From assembly GCF_000275825.1 (NCBI RefSeq), contig NZ_JH719942.1, positions 2,274,727-2,338,726 on the forward strand: a stretch of 64,000 nt of DNA. The letters are read 5' to 3'. This DNA is from Saprospira grandis DSM 2844 (GTDB lineage: Bacteria; Bacteroidota; Bacteroidia; Chitinophagales; Saprospiraceae). Each line of letters begins with the position of its first letter. Positions within the stretch are counted from its first letter, which is position 1. Below, in pieces: positions 32,201-40,574 of this stretch. The notes beneath the pieces are model-generated. The model was not told the origin of the DNA and did not search any database. It saw nothing but the letters and a program-made list of their open reading frames with translations. The position numbers and the translations under genes were made by a program.

Positions 32201-34114
32201 TTACATCCACTCCCAAGCGCTGGCGTATTTGCCATGCTTCTCGCAGTAATCCATAAACGATTGATAAAATTTGTGTTGGCCCAAGGTGGCACTATCCCCA
32301 ATGATGATGAGCTTTTTTCGGGCTCTGGTCATGGCCACATTGAGGCGGCGAGTATCTTTCAGAAAGCCAATTTCTCCCTTTTCATTAGAACGGACCAGGC
32401 TAATATAGACCACATCTCGCTCTTGGCCCTGAAAGGCGTCAATGGTGTCTATCGTAATATCGTCATCAGGAAAATGGTCAAAATCTGTTTCCATCTGTTC
32501 TTGCATAAAACGAACCTGCTCTCGATAGGGCGAAATAACGGCAATGCTGGGCCGAACTTGCTTGTCGGCAAAGCTAAGCAGATGGTCCAAGTGCTGCCTT
32601 AAGATATAATATTCTTCAGGGTTATAGGAGCTCAGGGTTTCGGGGTTGATTTTCTCGTCAAAGCTACAACCTGCCGTATCAATAAACTCTACGGGAGTGG
32701 TATCTCCACCAGGCCGCATGGCCAAGGTCCAATTCTTTACAAAGTCGGCAGCCTGAAGTTGGCCCTCATAAAAGTATTGGTTAGAAAACTGCATAATTTG
32801 CTCATGCATACGGTATTGCGTTCTGAGCAGCTGCACCCGCTCCAAACGCTCTACGGCCTTTTCTAATAGGGTAATGGAAAGCCCCTTTTGGGCCGCCTTT
32901 CTACTTTTTACGGTAGGAGGAAGCTGAAAAGGGTCGCCCGCCAAAATGACCTTGTCGGCCTTGGCGATGGCAATCCAACAGGCGGGCTCCAAAGCCTGAG
33001 CGGCTTCATCAATCACCACCGTATGAAAGCGGCGGTTTTCAATGTAGCGGTTCATAGAGCTCACCAAGGTACAACAAATGGCATCCGCCTCCGATAGGAT
33101 CTTTTCAATCAGATAATCTTCCATCATGCGGGCATGACGAATTAGATTTTTGGCCTCTTGATAGGTTTCTCGACGCTCATTGCGCTCGTTGGGCCCAAAT
33201 TTCCGCTTAAATTTTCCAGCTTTGCGGAAAAGCTCGGCCGCCTCTTTTTTCATCTTCTTGACCTCCTTCATTTCGGCCCGATCTTGCAAAATGCCCTCAA
33301 TGCTATGCTGCAAAACTTTTTCGTCTAAACGAGAGACGTTCCCCACCCGAACTACATTGAGGCCTTGCTCCGCCAGACGCTCTGTGAGCAAATCACTGGC
33401 GGGATTAGAAGGGGCACAAACCAAAATCGGACTCTCTCTTTTAACCAATTCCTTGATAGCGGCCACTAGGGTAGTGGTTTTTCCCGTACCAGGAGGGCCA
33501 TGCACCACGGCCACATCTTCGGCAGCCAAAATCTGCTGTACGGCTTCTGCCTGAGAAGTATTCAGTTGGCCCAAATCGCCTGGGCGGCGGTGGTCCTGAA
33601 AACGAGCAGGCATTTTACCCAGCAAAATCTCGCGCAACTCAGACAAACGATTGTCTTGAGCCTCGGCCACATACTTTAACGCCTTGCCCATTTCCAAATA
33701 AGAACGCTCATCAAAAGCAAGCTGCACCCCAATTTGCTCATGCATCACCCAAGAAGGCAACTCCTTGCCATAAAGAATAATCTTCATCTCGTCTTTCTTG
33801 ATGTAATGAACCACCCCATACTCAAAAATCGACTTCTTGCGCTCAAAATTACTACTAGGGAAAATCCCCACCACGGTCCCTGCCCGAAACTTATGCGCCT
33901 GATCCTTACTATACATCCGACTGATGGTCACATAAGGGTGCTCGCCCAAACTCCAACCCGTCCGCTCTTGCCGAACAGGATGCCAACAAACCCCCTTTTC
34001 TATGCGCTCTTTGAGCGATAATTGCTCGAGCAAATAACGATATTGCTTAATTTCTTCCTGCTTTTCTTCTTCTAGCAGCTCCATTAAAGCCTGTATTTCT
34101 TCTGTTGCTTTCAT
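32201..34114 (-). CDS. Superfamily 1 helicase, UPF1/IGHMBP2-like
   Basis: 637 residues. An N-terminal beta-rich domain (about 40-150) precedes the motor. Motif I GPPGTGKT (206-213), motif II VVIDEAAQ (DEAA), motif III GDPFQLPP, motif IV/V TIDAFQGQERDVVYIS and motif VI LNVAMTRARKKLIIIGD. This SF1B set unwinds nucleic acid 5' to 3'; bacterial members are implicated in DNA repair or RNA metabolism. It shares an operon with the downstream DEDDh exonuclease, a sensible unwinding-degradation pair. No nuclease domain is fused. Confidence 0.93.
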   Translation of the reverse strand: MKATEEIQALMELLEEEKQEEIKQYRYLLEQLSLKERIEKGVCWHPVRQERTGWSLGEHPYVTISRMYSKDQAHKFRAGTVVGIFPSSNFERKKSIFEYGVVHYIKKDEMKIILYGKELPSWVMHEQIGVQLAFDERSYLEMGKALKYVAEAQDNRLSELREILLGKMPARFQDHRRPGDLGQLNTSQAEAVQQILAAEDVAVVHGPPGTGKTTTLVAAIKELVKRESPILVCAPSNPASDLLTERLAEQGLNVVRVGNVSRLDEKVLQHSIEGILQDRAEMKEVKKMKKEAAELFRKAGKFKRKFGPNERNERRETYQEAKNLIRHARMMEDYLIEKILSEADAICCTLVSSMNRYIENRRFHTVVIDEAAQALEPACWIAIAKADKVILAGDPFQLPPTVKSRKAAQKGLSITLLEKAVERLERVQLLRTQYRMHEQIMQFSNQYFYEGQLQAADFVKNWTLAMRPGGDTTPVEFIDTAGCSFDEKINPETLSSYNPEEYYILRQHLDHLLSFADKQVRPSIAVISPYREQVRFMQEQMETDFDHFPDDDITIDTIDAFQGQERDVVYISLVRSNEKGEIGFLKDTRRLNVAMTRARKKLIIIGDSATLGQHKFYQSFMDYCEKHGKYASAWEWM

Positions 34115-34175
34115 TTGTTGCTTTTTGGAAATATACAGCGGTTTGCGGAGAATATCATCTAATTCTGGGTTTTTT

Positions 34176-34308
34176 GGGGCCCGCGGCCAGCTAGGCGCAG
34201 CCTAGCTGGCCGCCGCTATGCTGCGGGGCTCGCTCTTCGCTCGGCCCTTCGCTGCCTTCGGCAGCTCGGTCTGCGGCTGCGCCGCACCCGCTCCGCAGCG
34301 CTGGGCCA
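34176..34308 (+). repeat. GC-rich structured intergenic repeat
   Basis: Head GGGGCCCGCGG with long stem GGCCAGCTAGGC-GCA-GCCTAGCTGGCC, then CCGC-TATGCT-GCGG, GCTGCC-TTC-GGCAGC and GCGGC-TGC-GCCGC. End CGCAGCGCTGGGCC. Upstream of the helicase gene. Confidence 0.88.
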
Positions 34309-34361
34309 AATGCCCCTTTTCTGCCCAAACTTACTTAGATACGAAAAAGTGGAGGTAAAAC

Positions 34362-34589
34362 TTGCGTATCTCTTTAAGTGTGGCTATATTTAGTATATTA
34401 CTTAATGTAGTCACCTTAATTATTATGAAAAGCAAGAAGTTAATCAAGCAGATGCAGCAGGAGTTGCGGCAGATGAAAAAGATGTATAAGGCCAACAAAT
34501 CGCTTTTGCAGGGTCGGGCAGAGGGGCGGCAGTTATTGGCTACTATAAAAGACTGGGAGCAAAAGATCAAGCAATTGGGTAAGTTGTAG
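34362..34589 (+). CDS. Small membrane-anchored coiled-coil protein (hypothetical)
   Basis: 75 residues if it starts at TTG 34362, which is preceded by a purine-rich GGAGG 7 bp upstream (34352-34356). Residues about 4-22 (SLSVAIFSILLNVVTLIIM) form one membrane segment. The rest is strongly basic and helical (KKLIKQMQQELRQMKKMYKA). An alternative ATG at 34425 would give a 54-residue soluble version. No family is recognised. Coding potential is plausible but unproven because it lies between two GC repeats. Confidence 0.45.
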   Translation: MRISLSVAIFSILLNVVTLIIMKSKKLIKQMQQELRQMKKMYKANKSLLQGRAEGRQLLATIKDWEQKIKQLGKL

Positions 34590-34600
34590 TTGTATTTTGC

Positions 34601-34753
34601 GGTTTTGCAGGGCGCGTAGCGCCTCGGCTGAGGGATGGATAAGGGGGGCCGCAGGCCAGACCGAGCTTTTGAGCAAAGCGAAAAAGCGAAGGGCCGAGCG
34701 AAGAGCGAGCCCTGGCACAGCCCGACCCGAGCGCAGCGAGTGGGCAGCCCCAA
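34601..34753 (-). repeat. GC-rich structured intergenic repeat
   Basis: Hairpins GGCGC-GTA-GCGCC, GGCC-GCA-GGCC and the A/T-rich GCTTTT...AAAAGC around CAGACCGAGC. Head side GGGCAGCCCC. Confidence 0.85.
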
Positions 34754-34841
34754 AGGAAACAGAAAGTCGCAGTCAGAAAAATAAAAAACAAAAAGTTGTA
34801 TTTTTTTGCGCCAATCTGTTTTAAGATTCAAGCTTTAGCCT

Positions 34842-34849
34842 TAGCTTTG
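34842..34849 (+). promoter_or_regulatory. Putative -7 box of recN (TAGCTTTG)
   Basis: TAnnTTTG match 60 bp before the recN ATG. No LexA-like operator could be recognised. Confidence 0.4.
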
Positions 34850-34908
34850 TTATAAATGTGAAACACCCTTTTTGAGAGCGGGCATAGCCCAAGAAGCGAC
34901 AGACAATA

Positions 34909-36567
34909 ATGCTAAAATCTTTACAGATAGAAAACTATGCGATTATCGAGTTTGTACGGCTCGATTTTCATCAGGCCCTAACCATTATTACGGGAGAAAC
35001 TGGGGCGGGAAAGTCTATTATATTGGGGGCTTTGGGCCTTATTCGGGGCAAGCGGGCCGATACGAAGGTCTTGTATGACTTGAATAAAAAGGCTTATGTA
35101 GAGGCGGAGTTTTCGCTTTCGGCAAGTCGTTTTTCGGCCTTATTTGCGGCCTTAGATATAGATTTTCAGGAGCAGACGATTATTCGGAGAGAGATTCGGC
35201 CATCGGGGAAAACCCGGGCTTTTGTGAATGATAGTCCTGTAAAATTGGAGCAGCTCAAGGCGCTTGCCGATCGTTTATTGGATGTGCATCAGCAGTTTGA
35301 CACCTTAGATATACAGGAGCCCGATTATCAGTTGCATATTATGGATGCCTTGGCGGGCAACTTGGAGAATTTGGCCCAATATGAATTGTTGTATGCTCAA
35401 TGTCAGGGCGAGAAGAGCCAGTTGCGGGCGTTGGAGCGCAAGCAGCGTTCGGCCTTAAAGGAGCAAGAATTTATTGCCTTTCAGCTCAAGGAATTGTTGG
35501 AGGCCGAGTTGTATGCGGGCGAGCAGGAAGAATTGGAGCAGGAGCAAAAGCAATTGAGCCATGCGGAGGACATCAAGCGGGTGCTTTCGGGCTTGGTGAT
35601 GGGCCTAACGGAGGAAGAGCCTTCTTTGAGTGAGCAATTGACTGTGATGAGCAATCAATTGTATACGGTATCGGATTATCAGAAAGATTTGCCAGAATTG
35701 GCGGAGCGTTTGGAGGGCCTGCGTTTTGAGTTGGAGGAATTGAGCAATGGTTTGAATCGCATTGCGGAGGATACGGAATATGACGATGAGCGTTTGGAGG
35801 AGGTCAATGAGCGTTTGGATTTGCTTTTCCGTTTGCAGAAAAAGCATCATTTGGCTTCGGAGGAGGAGCTCTTGGAGTTGCAGGAAGAATTGCAGCAGCA
35901 ATTGGATAGTTTTGAGGGCTTGGAGGACCAAATAGAGCAGCTCAAGAGTAGTATTATTAAGAAAGAAAAGCAGCTTTGGCAGCAGGGCAAGGCCTTATCG
36001 GCCAAGCGAGAAGAGGCAATTGGTCCATTTGAGGGGCAGCTTAGAGAGCTCTTGCAGCAGTTGTCTATGAAATATGCAAGGCTCAAGGTAGACCTTGCCG
36101 AGGCCAAGGAATTGGGCCCTAAGGGGATTGACCAATTGCGGTTTTTGTTTTCGGCCAATAAAGGGGGGCGCTTGGAAGAAATTCGGGGCATTGCCTCTGG
36201 AGGGGAGCTCTCGCGTTTGGCCCTATGTATAAAATCTATGATGGCGGGGGCCATTACCTTGCCCACCCTCATTTTTGATGAAATTGATACGGGAGTTTCT
36301 GGAGAGGTGGCCCTGCAGATGGGGCAAATCTTGCAGCAGCTATCGGCAGCGCATCAGGTGGTGAGTATTACGCACTCTCCACAAATAGCGGCCAAGGCCC
36401 GCAAACACTACTTTGTGCATAAAGAAGTTATAAAAGACAGAACTGTAACAGCCATAAAAGAACTAGAAAAAGAAGAAGAGCGGGTAGAGGAATTGGCCAA
36501 AATGCTTAGTGGCAACCCGCCTTCGGCCTATGCCAAGGCCAATGCAAAAGAGCTCTTGGCCCGATGA
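34909..36567 (+). CDS. recN: DNA repair protein RecN
   Basis: 552 residues, normal length. RecN is an SMC-like ATPase that holds broken DNA ends together during recombinational repair. Walker A GETGAGKS (29-36), signature GIASGGELSRLAL near 425-437, Walker B TLIFDEIDTGVSG near 445-457, and between them two long coiled-coil arms (about 150-360). The N-terminus MLKSLQIENYAIIEF is the standard RecN beginning, supporting this start. Confidence 0.97.
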   Translation: MLKSLQIENYAIIEFVRLDFHQALTIITGETGAGKSIILGALGLIRGKRADTKVLYDLNKKAYVEAEFSLSASRFSALFAALDIDFQEQTIIRREIRPSGKTRAFVNDSPVKLEQLKALADRLLDVHQQFDTLDIQEPDYQLHIMDALAGNLENLAQYELLYAQCQGEKSQLRALERKQRSALKEQEFIAFQLKELLEAELYAGEQEELEQEQKQLSHAEDIKRVLSGLVMGLTEEEPSLSEQLTVMSNQLYTVSDYQKDLPELAERLEGLRFELEELSNGLNRIAEDTEYDDERLEEVNERLDLLFRLQKKHHLASEEELLELQEELQQQLDSFEGLEDQIEQLKSSIIKKEKQLWQQGKALSAKREEAIGPFEGQLRELLQQLSMKYARLKVDLAEAKELGPKGIDQLRFLFSANKGGRLEEIRGIASGGELSRLALCIKSMMAGAITLPTLIFDEIDTGVSGEVALQMGQILQQLSAAHQVVSITHSPQIAAKARKHYFVHKEVIKDRTVTAIKELEKEEERVEELAKMLSGNPPSAYAKANAKELLAR

Positions 36568-36933
36568 TATAGTCTAAGTGAAACCAAGATTAATGAAAGT
36601 TCGTACCTTATGAGAAAGTACGAACTTTTATTCTTTAAAGGGCTTTGTATCGGCTTAGAATAAGGGAGAAGGCAACAGATTTGTTATTTGATTCGTTTTA
36701 GTAGCTGAACTTATGCAAAAAAGCTAGCTAGGCTAAACTGTTAAAAATCAGCGGATTTAATTGCAAGAGTGTATTTTTGGCCTTATTTTACTATGCTCTA
36801 TAGCTTAGTAAGCTAAGAAATTGGTTTGTTCTTTGCCTTATAGAGCTCAACTAACAACAGGCTTGTTTAAGGCTTGGCCTTAAGTAACTAGCCGCTAAAT
36901 GATATTCAGAACATTTAACAAATTTGTATCTAA
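36568..36933. other. Intergenic region after recN
   Basis: Holds the recN terminator (36595-36632) and about 300 bp without a gene or obvious RNA structure before the next gene. AT-rich, and a promoter for the surface-protein gene must lie here but no full consensus is clear. Confidence 0.4.
36595..36632 (+). terminator. Terminator of recN
   Basis: Stem AAAGTTCGTAC / GTACGAACTTT with an 11-nt loop, then TTATTC. Confidence 0.7.
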
Positions 36934-38565
36934 ATGAAAATTAAAACTACACTTACACTTCTTTGCGCAGCTATGATGGGCATGCAGATCCAGGCCCAAA
37001 ACGTGGGTATTGGAGAGCCCACACCTAGTGGCAAATTAGATATCTTGCAAACAGAAACCACCGGAAGCTCAGTTGAAGTGAACCATACGGTTACTACAAA
37101 TGGTAGCTCGGCTATCTTTTTGCGCAATGCCGGAACAAACCGCGCACTACATGCACAAAACTTATCAACAACAACAACTTCTTCTGTCGCTCGCTTCTTG
37201 CAGCTAGGGCAGGGGCATGGTGTTGAAATATCGATGGATGTGGCCAGCCCTTCTGGTATCGCTAGCTTTTTTGTTAATAACTTAGGAGCCGGCTTTGGGG
37301 GCTACTTCGTTCAGGCTGCGGGCAATACTCTCCCCGGTTTGTTGGTAGACCACTACGGATCTGGCTATGGCTTGTCGGTTTATCAAAATGCAACAGGAAA
37401 TGGGATGTACAATGATGTGACCGATGGAATCGGTTTTGTCAATATTATCCGGGCCAACCAAACAGGGTTTATGGGCGACCATACTACTGCTGGAGGGACT
37501 GGTGCATCAATCAGCCTTGATGTACAAGACGGTGTTGGCTATATTGTAGATGCAGACAATGGTACTACGAGTACTCCCGCTACCGCTGGTGGTGATGTTT
37601 ATGGCTTTTTTGCCAATGTCTATACGGCTAGCCCTTCTTCTGGAGGTACAATTGCTGGGGCGGCCTTCGCCGCTACGCAAGGCGGCGTAAGTCACGGTAT
37701 ACTAATTAACCATACAGGTACCCAAGGCCGTAATGCCGAGTTTAATACTAATGGCGCTACTAATACCGATGAAACCGTTTTTGCTACCAACTTGGGCCAA
37801 GGTCCTGTTTTTGTTGGGCAGCAACAGTCTGATGTGATCACGGGTATTATTTCTGCAGGAGACTTTTCTTATACTGGCTCTGATGTAGCTGACCATATTG
37901 GTGTGTCTGGTTCCTCTACCCCCACTGCCGGTTGGGGTATTGGCGTAGAAGGTACTGGTAACTTCTATGGCGTCTACTCAAATGGAGATATGGGGGGCTC
38001 AGGAGCCAAAACCTTCATTATCGATCACCCCGAAGATCCCCAAAACAAAATGCTTAAGCATTTTTCTATCGAGTCTAATGAGGTCCTCAATATGTATAGA
38101 GGTATCGCTCAGCTAGATGCCAACGGAAATGCAACTATCGAGCTGCCTAGCTACTTTGATGATATTAACATCAACTTTAGCTACCAACTAACGGCTATCG
38201 GTACGCCTCAGCAACCTTATGTTTTGGAGGAAATTACGAATAATACTTTTGTGGTGGCCGGTAAGCCCGGAACCAAAGTTTCTTGGACCGTCTATGCAGA
38301 ACGCAATGATGCTTATCTACAAGCTCATCCCGAAAAACGCCAGACCGAAATCGCAAAAGATGGAGAACGTACAGGCAAGTATCTACAGCCCGAGCTCTAT
38401 GGCCAACCCAAAGAGCAGTATATGTTCTATCGCAAGTCTAGCGAAAAACAACAACCCACAACCAAAATTCTACTTCCCAAGCAAAAAGAAGTAGCCAACC
38501 AACAAGAAGAGCGTCCCGCTATCCAAATCCAAGAGGAAAAGACAGAACGTCCAACTCTAGACTAA
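36934..38565 (+). CDS. Secreted fibre-like surface protein
   Basis: 543 residues, with a 22-residue signal peptide ending QIQAQ. The mature start NVGIGEPTPSGKLDI resembles the NVGIGTTTP-type opening of many Bacteroidota surface proteins. Residues about 30-340 are Gly/Thr/Ser/Asn-rich beta-repeats with patterns such as TGxGxxxxV and GxGVEISMD, suggesting a fibre. From about 350 a conserved C-terminal module begins (KTFIIDHPEDPQNKMLKHFS then IELPSYFDDININFSYQLT), found in many bacterial tail-fibre-like and large surface proteins. A hydrophilic tail rich in Gln/Glu/Lys ends the protein, with no T9SS CTD. Its function is not known; adhesion is an inference. Confidence 0.75.
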   Translation: MKIKTTLTLLCAAMMGMQIQAQNVGIGEPTPSGKLDILQTETTGSSVEVNHTVTTNGSSAIFLRNAGTNRALHAQNLSTTTTSSVARFLQLGQGHGVEISMDVASPSGIASFFVNNLGAGFGGYFVQAAGNTLPGLLVDHYGSGYGLSVYQNATGNGMYNDVTDGIGFVNIIRANQTGFMGDHTTAGGTGASISLDVQDGVGYIVDADNGTTSTPATAGGDVYGFFANVYTASPSSGGTIAGAAFAATQGGVSHGILINHTGTQGRNAEFNTNGATNTDETVFATNLGQGPVFVGQQQSDVITGIISAGDFSYTGSDVADHIGVSGSSTPTAGWGIGVEGTGNFYGVYSNGDMGGSGAKTFIIDHPEDPQNKMLKHFSIESNEVLNMYRGIAQLDANGNATIELPSYFDDININFSYQLTAIGTPQQPYVLEEITNNTFVVAGKPGTKVSWTVYAERNDAYLQAHPEKRQTEIAKDGERTGKYLQPELYGQPKEQYMFYRKSSEKQQPTTKILLPKQKEVANQQEERPAIQIQEEKTERPTLD

Positions 38566-38592
38566 TAGAAGCAACTCACGCTAAATGCTTAT

Positions 38593-38625
38593 AAAAAGGC
38601 GAGCCGATTTCGGCTCGCCTTTTTC
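38593..38625 (+). terminator. Terminator of the surface-protein gene
   Basis: Stem AAAAAGGCGAGCCGA / TCGGCTCGCCTTTTT. Confidence 0.88.
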
Positions 38626-38682
38626 TTTGGCCCAGCCTTTGCAAAGCCCCTTTAGATTTTCTTAACAAGCAACATTTTAATC

Positions 38683-39417
38683 ATGAAAAACTATTTGTTA
38701 CTCGCCTTTGTCGGACTTTTTATGGGGAGCTTGCAAGCGCAGCAATCAGATGAGCTCTCTATCCAAAAAGATGGTATTCAGTATAGCTACCAATACAAAA
38801 TGCTAGAGAAAAAGAAGAAAAAGGACCAGTACCTCATCCGAAGCAAATTAGAAAATGTAACTAATGAGAGCTTGTATTATGAGGTGCCCGCTGGCGATTT
38901 GCTCGATATGGAGGAAGAGGGCCTAGCGGTGGTCCGTATCCATAATACTAAGGGCCTTTTTGCCAACCGAGGAAGCTGGACCCTAGGCGAAAAGACAAAT
39001 TATAAAACTAAATCAGGCGGAACAATCTATGAAGTTCGGCCACATAGCCCAATTAGTAAAGAAATTAAAAGCTCGGTGGTAAAGGGCAAAACTCCCGAAA
39101 TGACCGCCGAAATCTATAAGCAAGTTGGCCCACTCTCCAATTTTGATATCGATTTTATGCAGCCAGAGTTTATCAATGGAAACTGGACGGCCAACTGTGG
39201 TAATTTTAGCTTCCAATTAAGCTTCAACCGAGATACACTCAATAATATCGAATTGACGCAGTTGGTCAATAACCGCAGCTATACCTATATTCATAGAGGT
39301 AACCAACGCTTCGAAAGAGCCGATAACCCTAGCTATTTTATCCTCTTTGCCGCCGATGGCAAGTCTTTCCAATATACAGCAGAAGATGGCCCCGTTTGTA
39401 GCTGGCGCAAGAACTAA
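38683..39417 (+). CDS. Exported protein of unknown function
   Basis: 244 residues. Signal peptide MKNYLLLAFVGLFMGSLQAQ. The mature part is a mixed alpha/beta polypeptide of moderate charge with no recognised motif. A central stretch (LDMEEEGLAVVRIHNTKGLF, about 67-86) and a C-terminal half with YIHRGNQRFERADNPSYFIL stand out only weakly. There is one Cys near the end (PVCSW) and one in TANCGN that could form a disulphide. It has its own terminator, so it is monocistronic. I do not recognise the family. Confidence 0.7.
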   Translation: MKNYLLLAFVGLFMGSLQAQQSDELSIQKDGIQYSYQYKMLEKKKKKDQYLIRSKLENVTNESLYYEVPAGDLLDMEEEGLAVVRIHNTKGLFANRGSWTLGEKTNYKTKSGGTIYEVRPHSPISKEIKSSVVKGKTPEMTAEIYKQVGPLSNFDIDFMQPEFINGNWTANCGNFSFQLSFNRDTLNNIELTQLVNNRSYTYIHRGNQRFERADNPSYFILFAADGKSFQYTAEDGPVCSWRKN

Positions 39418-39433
39418 TTCTTGGCCCTAAACC

Positions 39434-39466
39434 AAAAAAGCCGAGGCATTCGCCTCGGCTTTTTTT
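39434..39466. terminator. Bidirectional terminator
   Basis: AAAAAAGCCGAGGC-ATTC-GCCTCGGCTTTTTTT between convergent genes ending at 39417 and 39477. Confidence 0.88.
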
Positions 39467-39476
39467 ATCCCCAGAT

Positions 39477-40307
39477 CTAACTCAGTTCCTCTTTCTGAGG
39501 AAGCTCCTTATAAATCTCTAGGGGCCAACCATTCCGCATCTGGTTCTTGATGGGGTCCAGCAGCTTACGAATCGTACTTTTCTTGATCCGCTTGTATTTT
39601 TTATCAATCAATAGCCCCATATGCCGCTTTAGGTAGCCTTGATCATATTGGCCCTCTGGCAAATAGGTCAGCCGGCCCTTCAGATAAGCCTTGCCCTTAA
39701 ATTCCTCGGTTCCCCGAAGCTTGGGCAAACGGCCAATCACCAAAATGTAATCTTCATCCACATTTTTGCTGTCCATAATGTCCGAATCACTACTTTTTTT
39801 CTTGTAGGGATAGGCTTCCATCACAAAAAAAGGCTTAACGACCAATTTAGATTTACAGCGGTCCTTAAAGTATTTGAGGTCCTTTTTTAACTGCGCCTCT
39901 ACCTCTTTTTTAGTAAAGCGCATAGGCGTTCTATGGTCCTCCTTCGAGTTTTTGGTAATATCTAAACGCGCCTTTTTATTGTCCTGAGGCATGGGCAAAT
40001 AACCCACTTCTTGGGCGGGTTCTTCCTCTTCTGCTGCCTCTTTTTCTCCCCCAAAAAGACTAGAAAGAAGGTCCTCGCCCTGAGCATCTTGCTCGGCCAA
40101 AACTTCTGTTTCTTCCTCCGCTTTTTCTTTCTCTTCTACAAAACTCCAATCAAAATCGTCTTCTTCTGTTTGGGGGAAATCATCTTCTTCCCAAGAAAAC
40201 TCCTCATCCTCTTCCTCAAAATCATCTTCTTCCCAAGAAAAGTCATCCTCTTCCTCAAAATCATCTTCCTTCCAGTCAAAGTCGTCTTTATCGTCGGTCA
40301 AATTCAT
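39477..40307 (-). CDS. Acidic-repeat protein with basic C-terminal domain
   Basis: 276 residues, no signal. Residues about 1-60 consist of repeats of the kind DDFSWEEDDFEEED, dominated by Asp and Glu with regularly placed Phe and Trp. A Glu-rich linker to about 115 follows, then a basic domain (about 120-276) with RFTKKEVEAQLKKDLKYFKD and YILVIGRLPKLRGTEEFKGK. The sharp charge split suggests a nucleic-acid- or protein-binding domain masked by an acidic tail, as in some chaperones or DNA mimics (inference). I do not recognise the family. Confidence 0.75.
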   Translation of the reverse strand: MNLTDDKDDFDWKEDDFEEEDDFSWEEDDFEEEDEEFSWEEDDFPQTEEDDFDWSFVEEKEKAEEETEVLAEQDAQGEDLLSSLFGGEKEAAEEEEPAQEVGYLPMPQDNKKARLDITKNSKEDHRTPMRFTKKEVEAQLKKDLKYFKDRCKSKLVVKPFFVMEAYPYKKKSSDSDIMDSKNVDEDYILVIGRLPKLRGTEEFKGKAYLKGRLTYLPEGQYDQGYLKRHMGLLIDKKYKRIKKSTIRKLLDPIKNQMRNGWPLEIYKELPQKEELS

Positions 40308-40386
40308 AGTTAATCCATTTTAGCTTTCCTAAGATAGGCATTTTTAGCTAATCTCACTAAGGCTTTTTCTTCTGTTTTTTGTTTTT

Positions 40387-40560
40387 GGGGCTGCCCGCTC
40401 GCTTCGCTCGGGTCGGGCCATTGCGCAGCTCGCAGGTCTGCTCGGCCCTGCAGGCTTTTTCGCTTTGCTTCAAAAGCCTTGGGTCTGCCGCCTTTGGCGG
40501 CCCTGCTACAGCCCCTCAGCCGAGGCGCTGCGCGCCTTTGCGGCGGCTTCGCCGCCTGTC
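40387..40560 (+). repeat. GC-rich structured intergenic repeat
   Basis: Long hairpin AGGCTTTT...AAAAGCCT, GCCGCC-TTT-GGCGGC after GGTCT, and GGCGGC-TTC-GCCGCC at the tail. Linkers GGGTCGGGC and GCAGCTCGCAGGTCTGCTCG are present. Confidence 0.85.
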
Positions 40561-40574
40561 TGCCGCCAAAGGAC

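Noticed and set aside
27584..34114. Prophage or integrative element covering IS3, GHKL-nuclease and helicase
   Set aside because: No integrase, phage structural genes or attachment repeats are visible; the IS3 ends and target duplication account for the mobile part.
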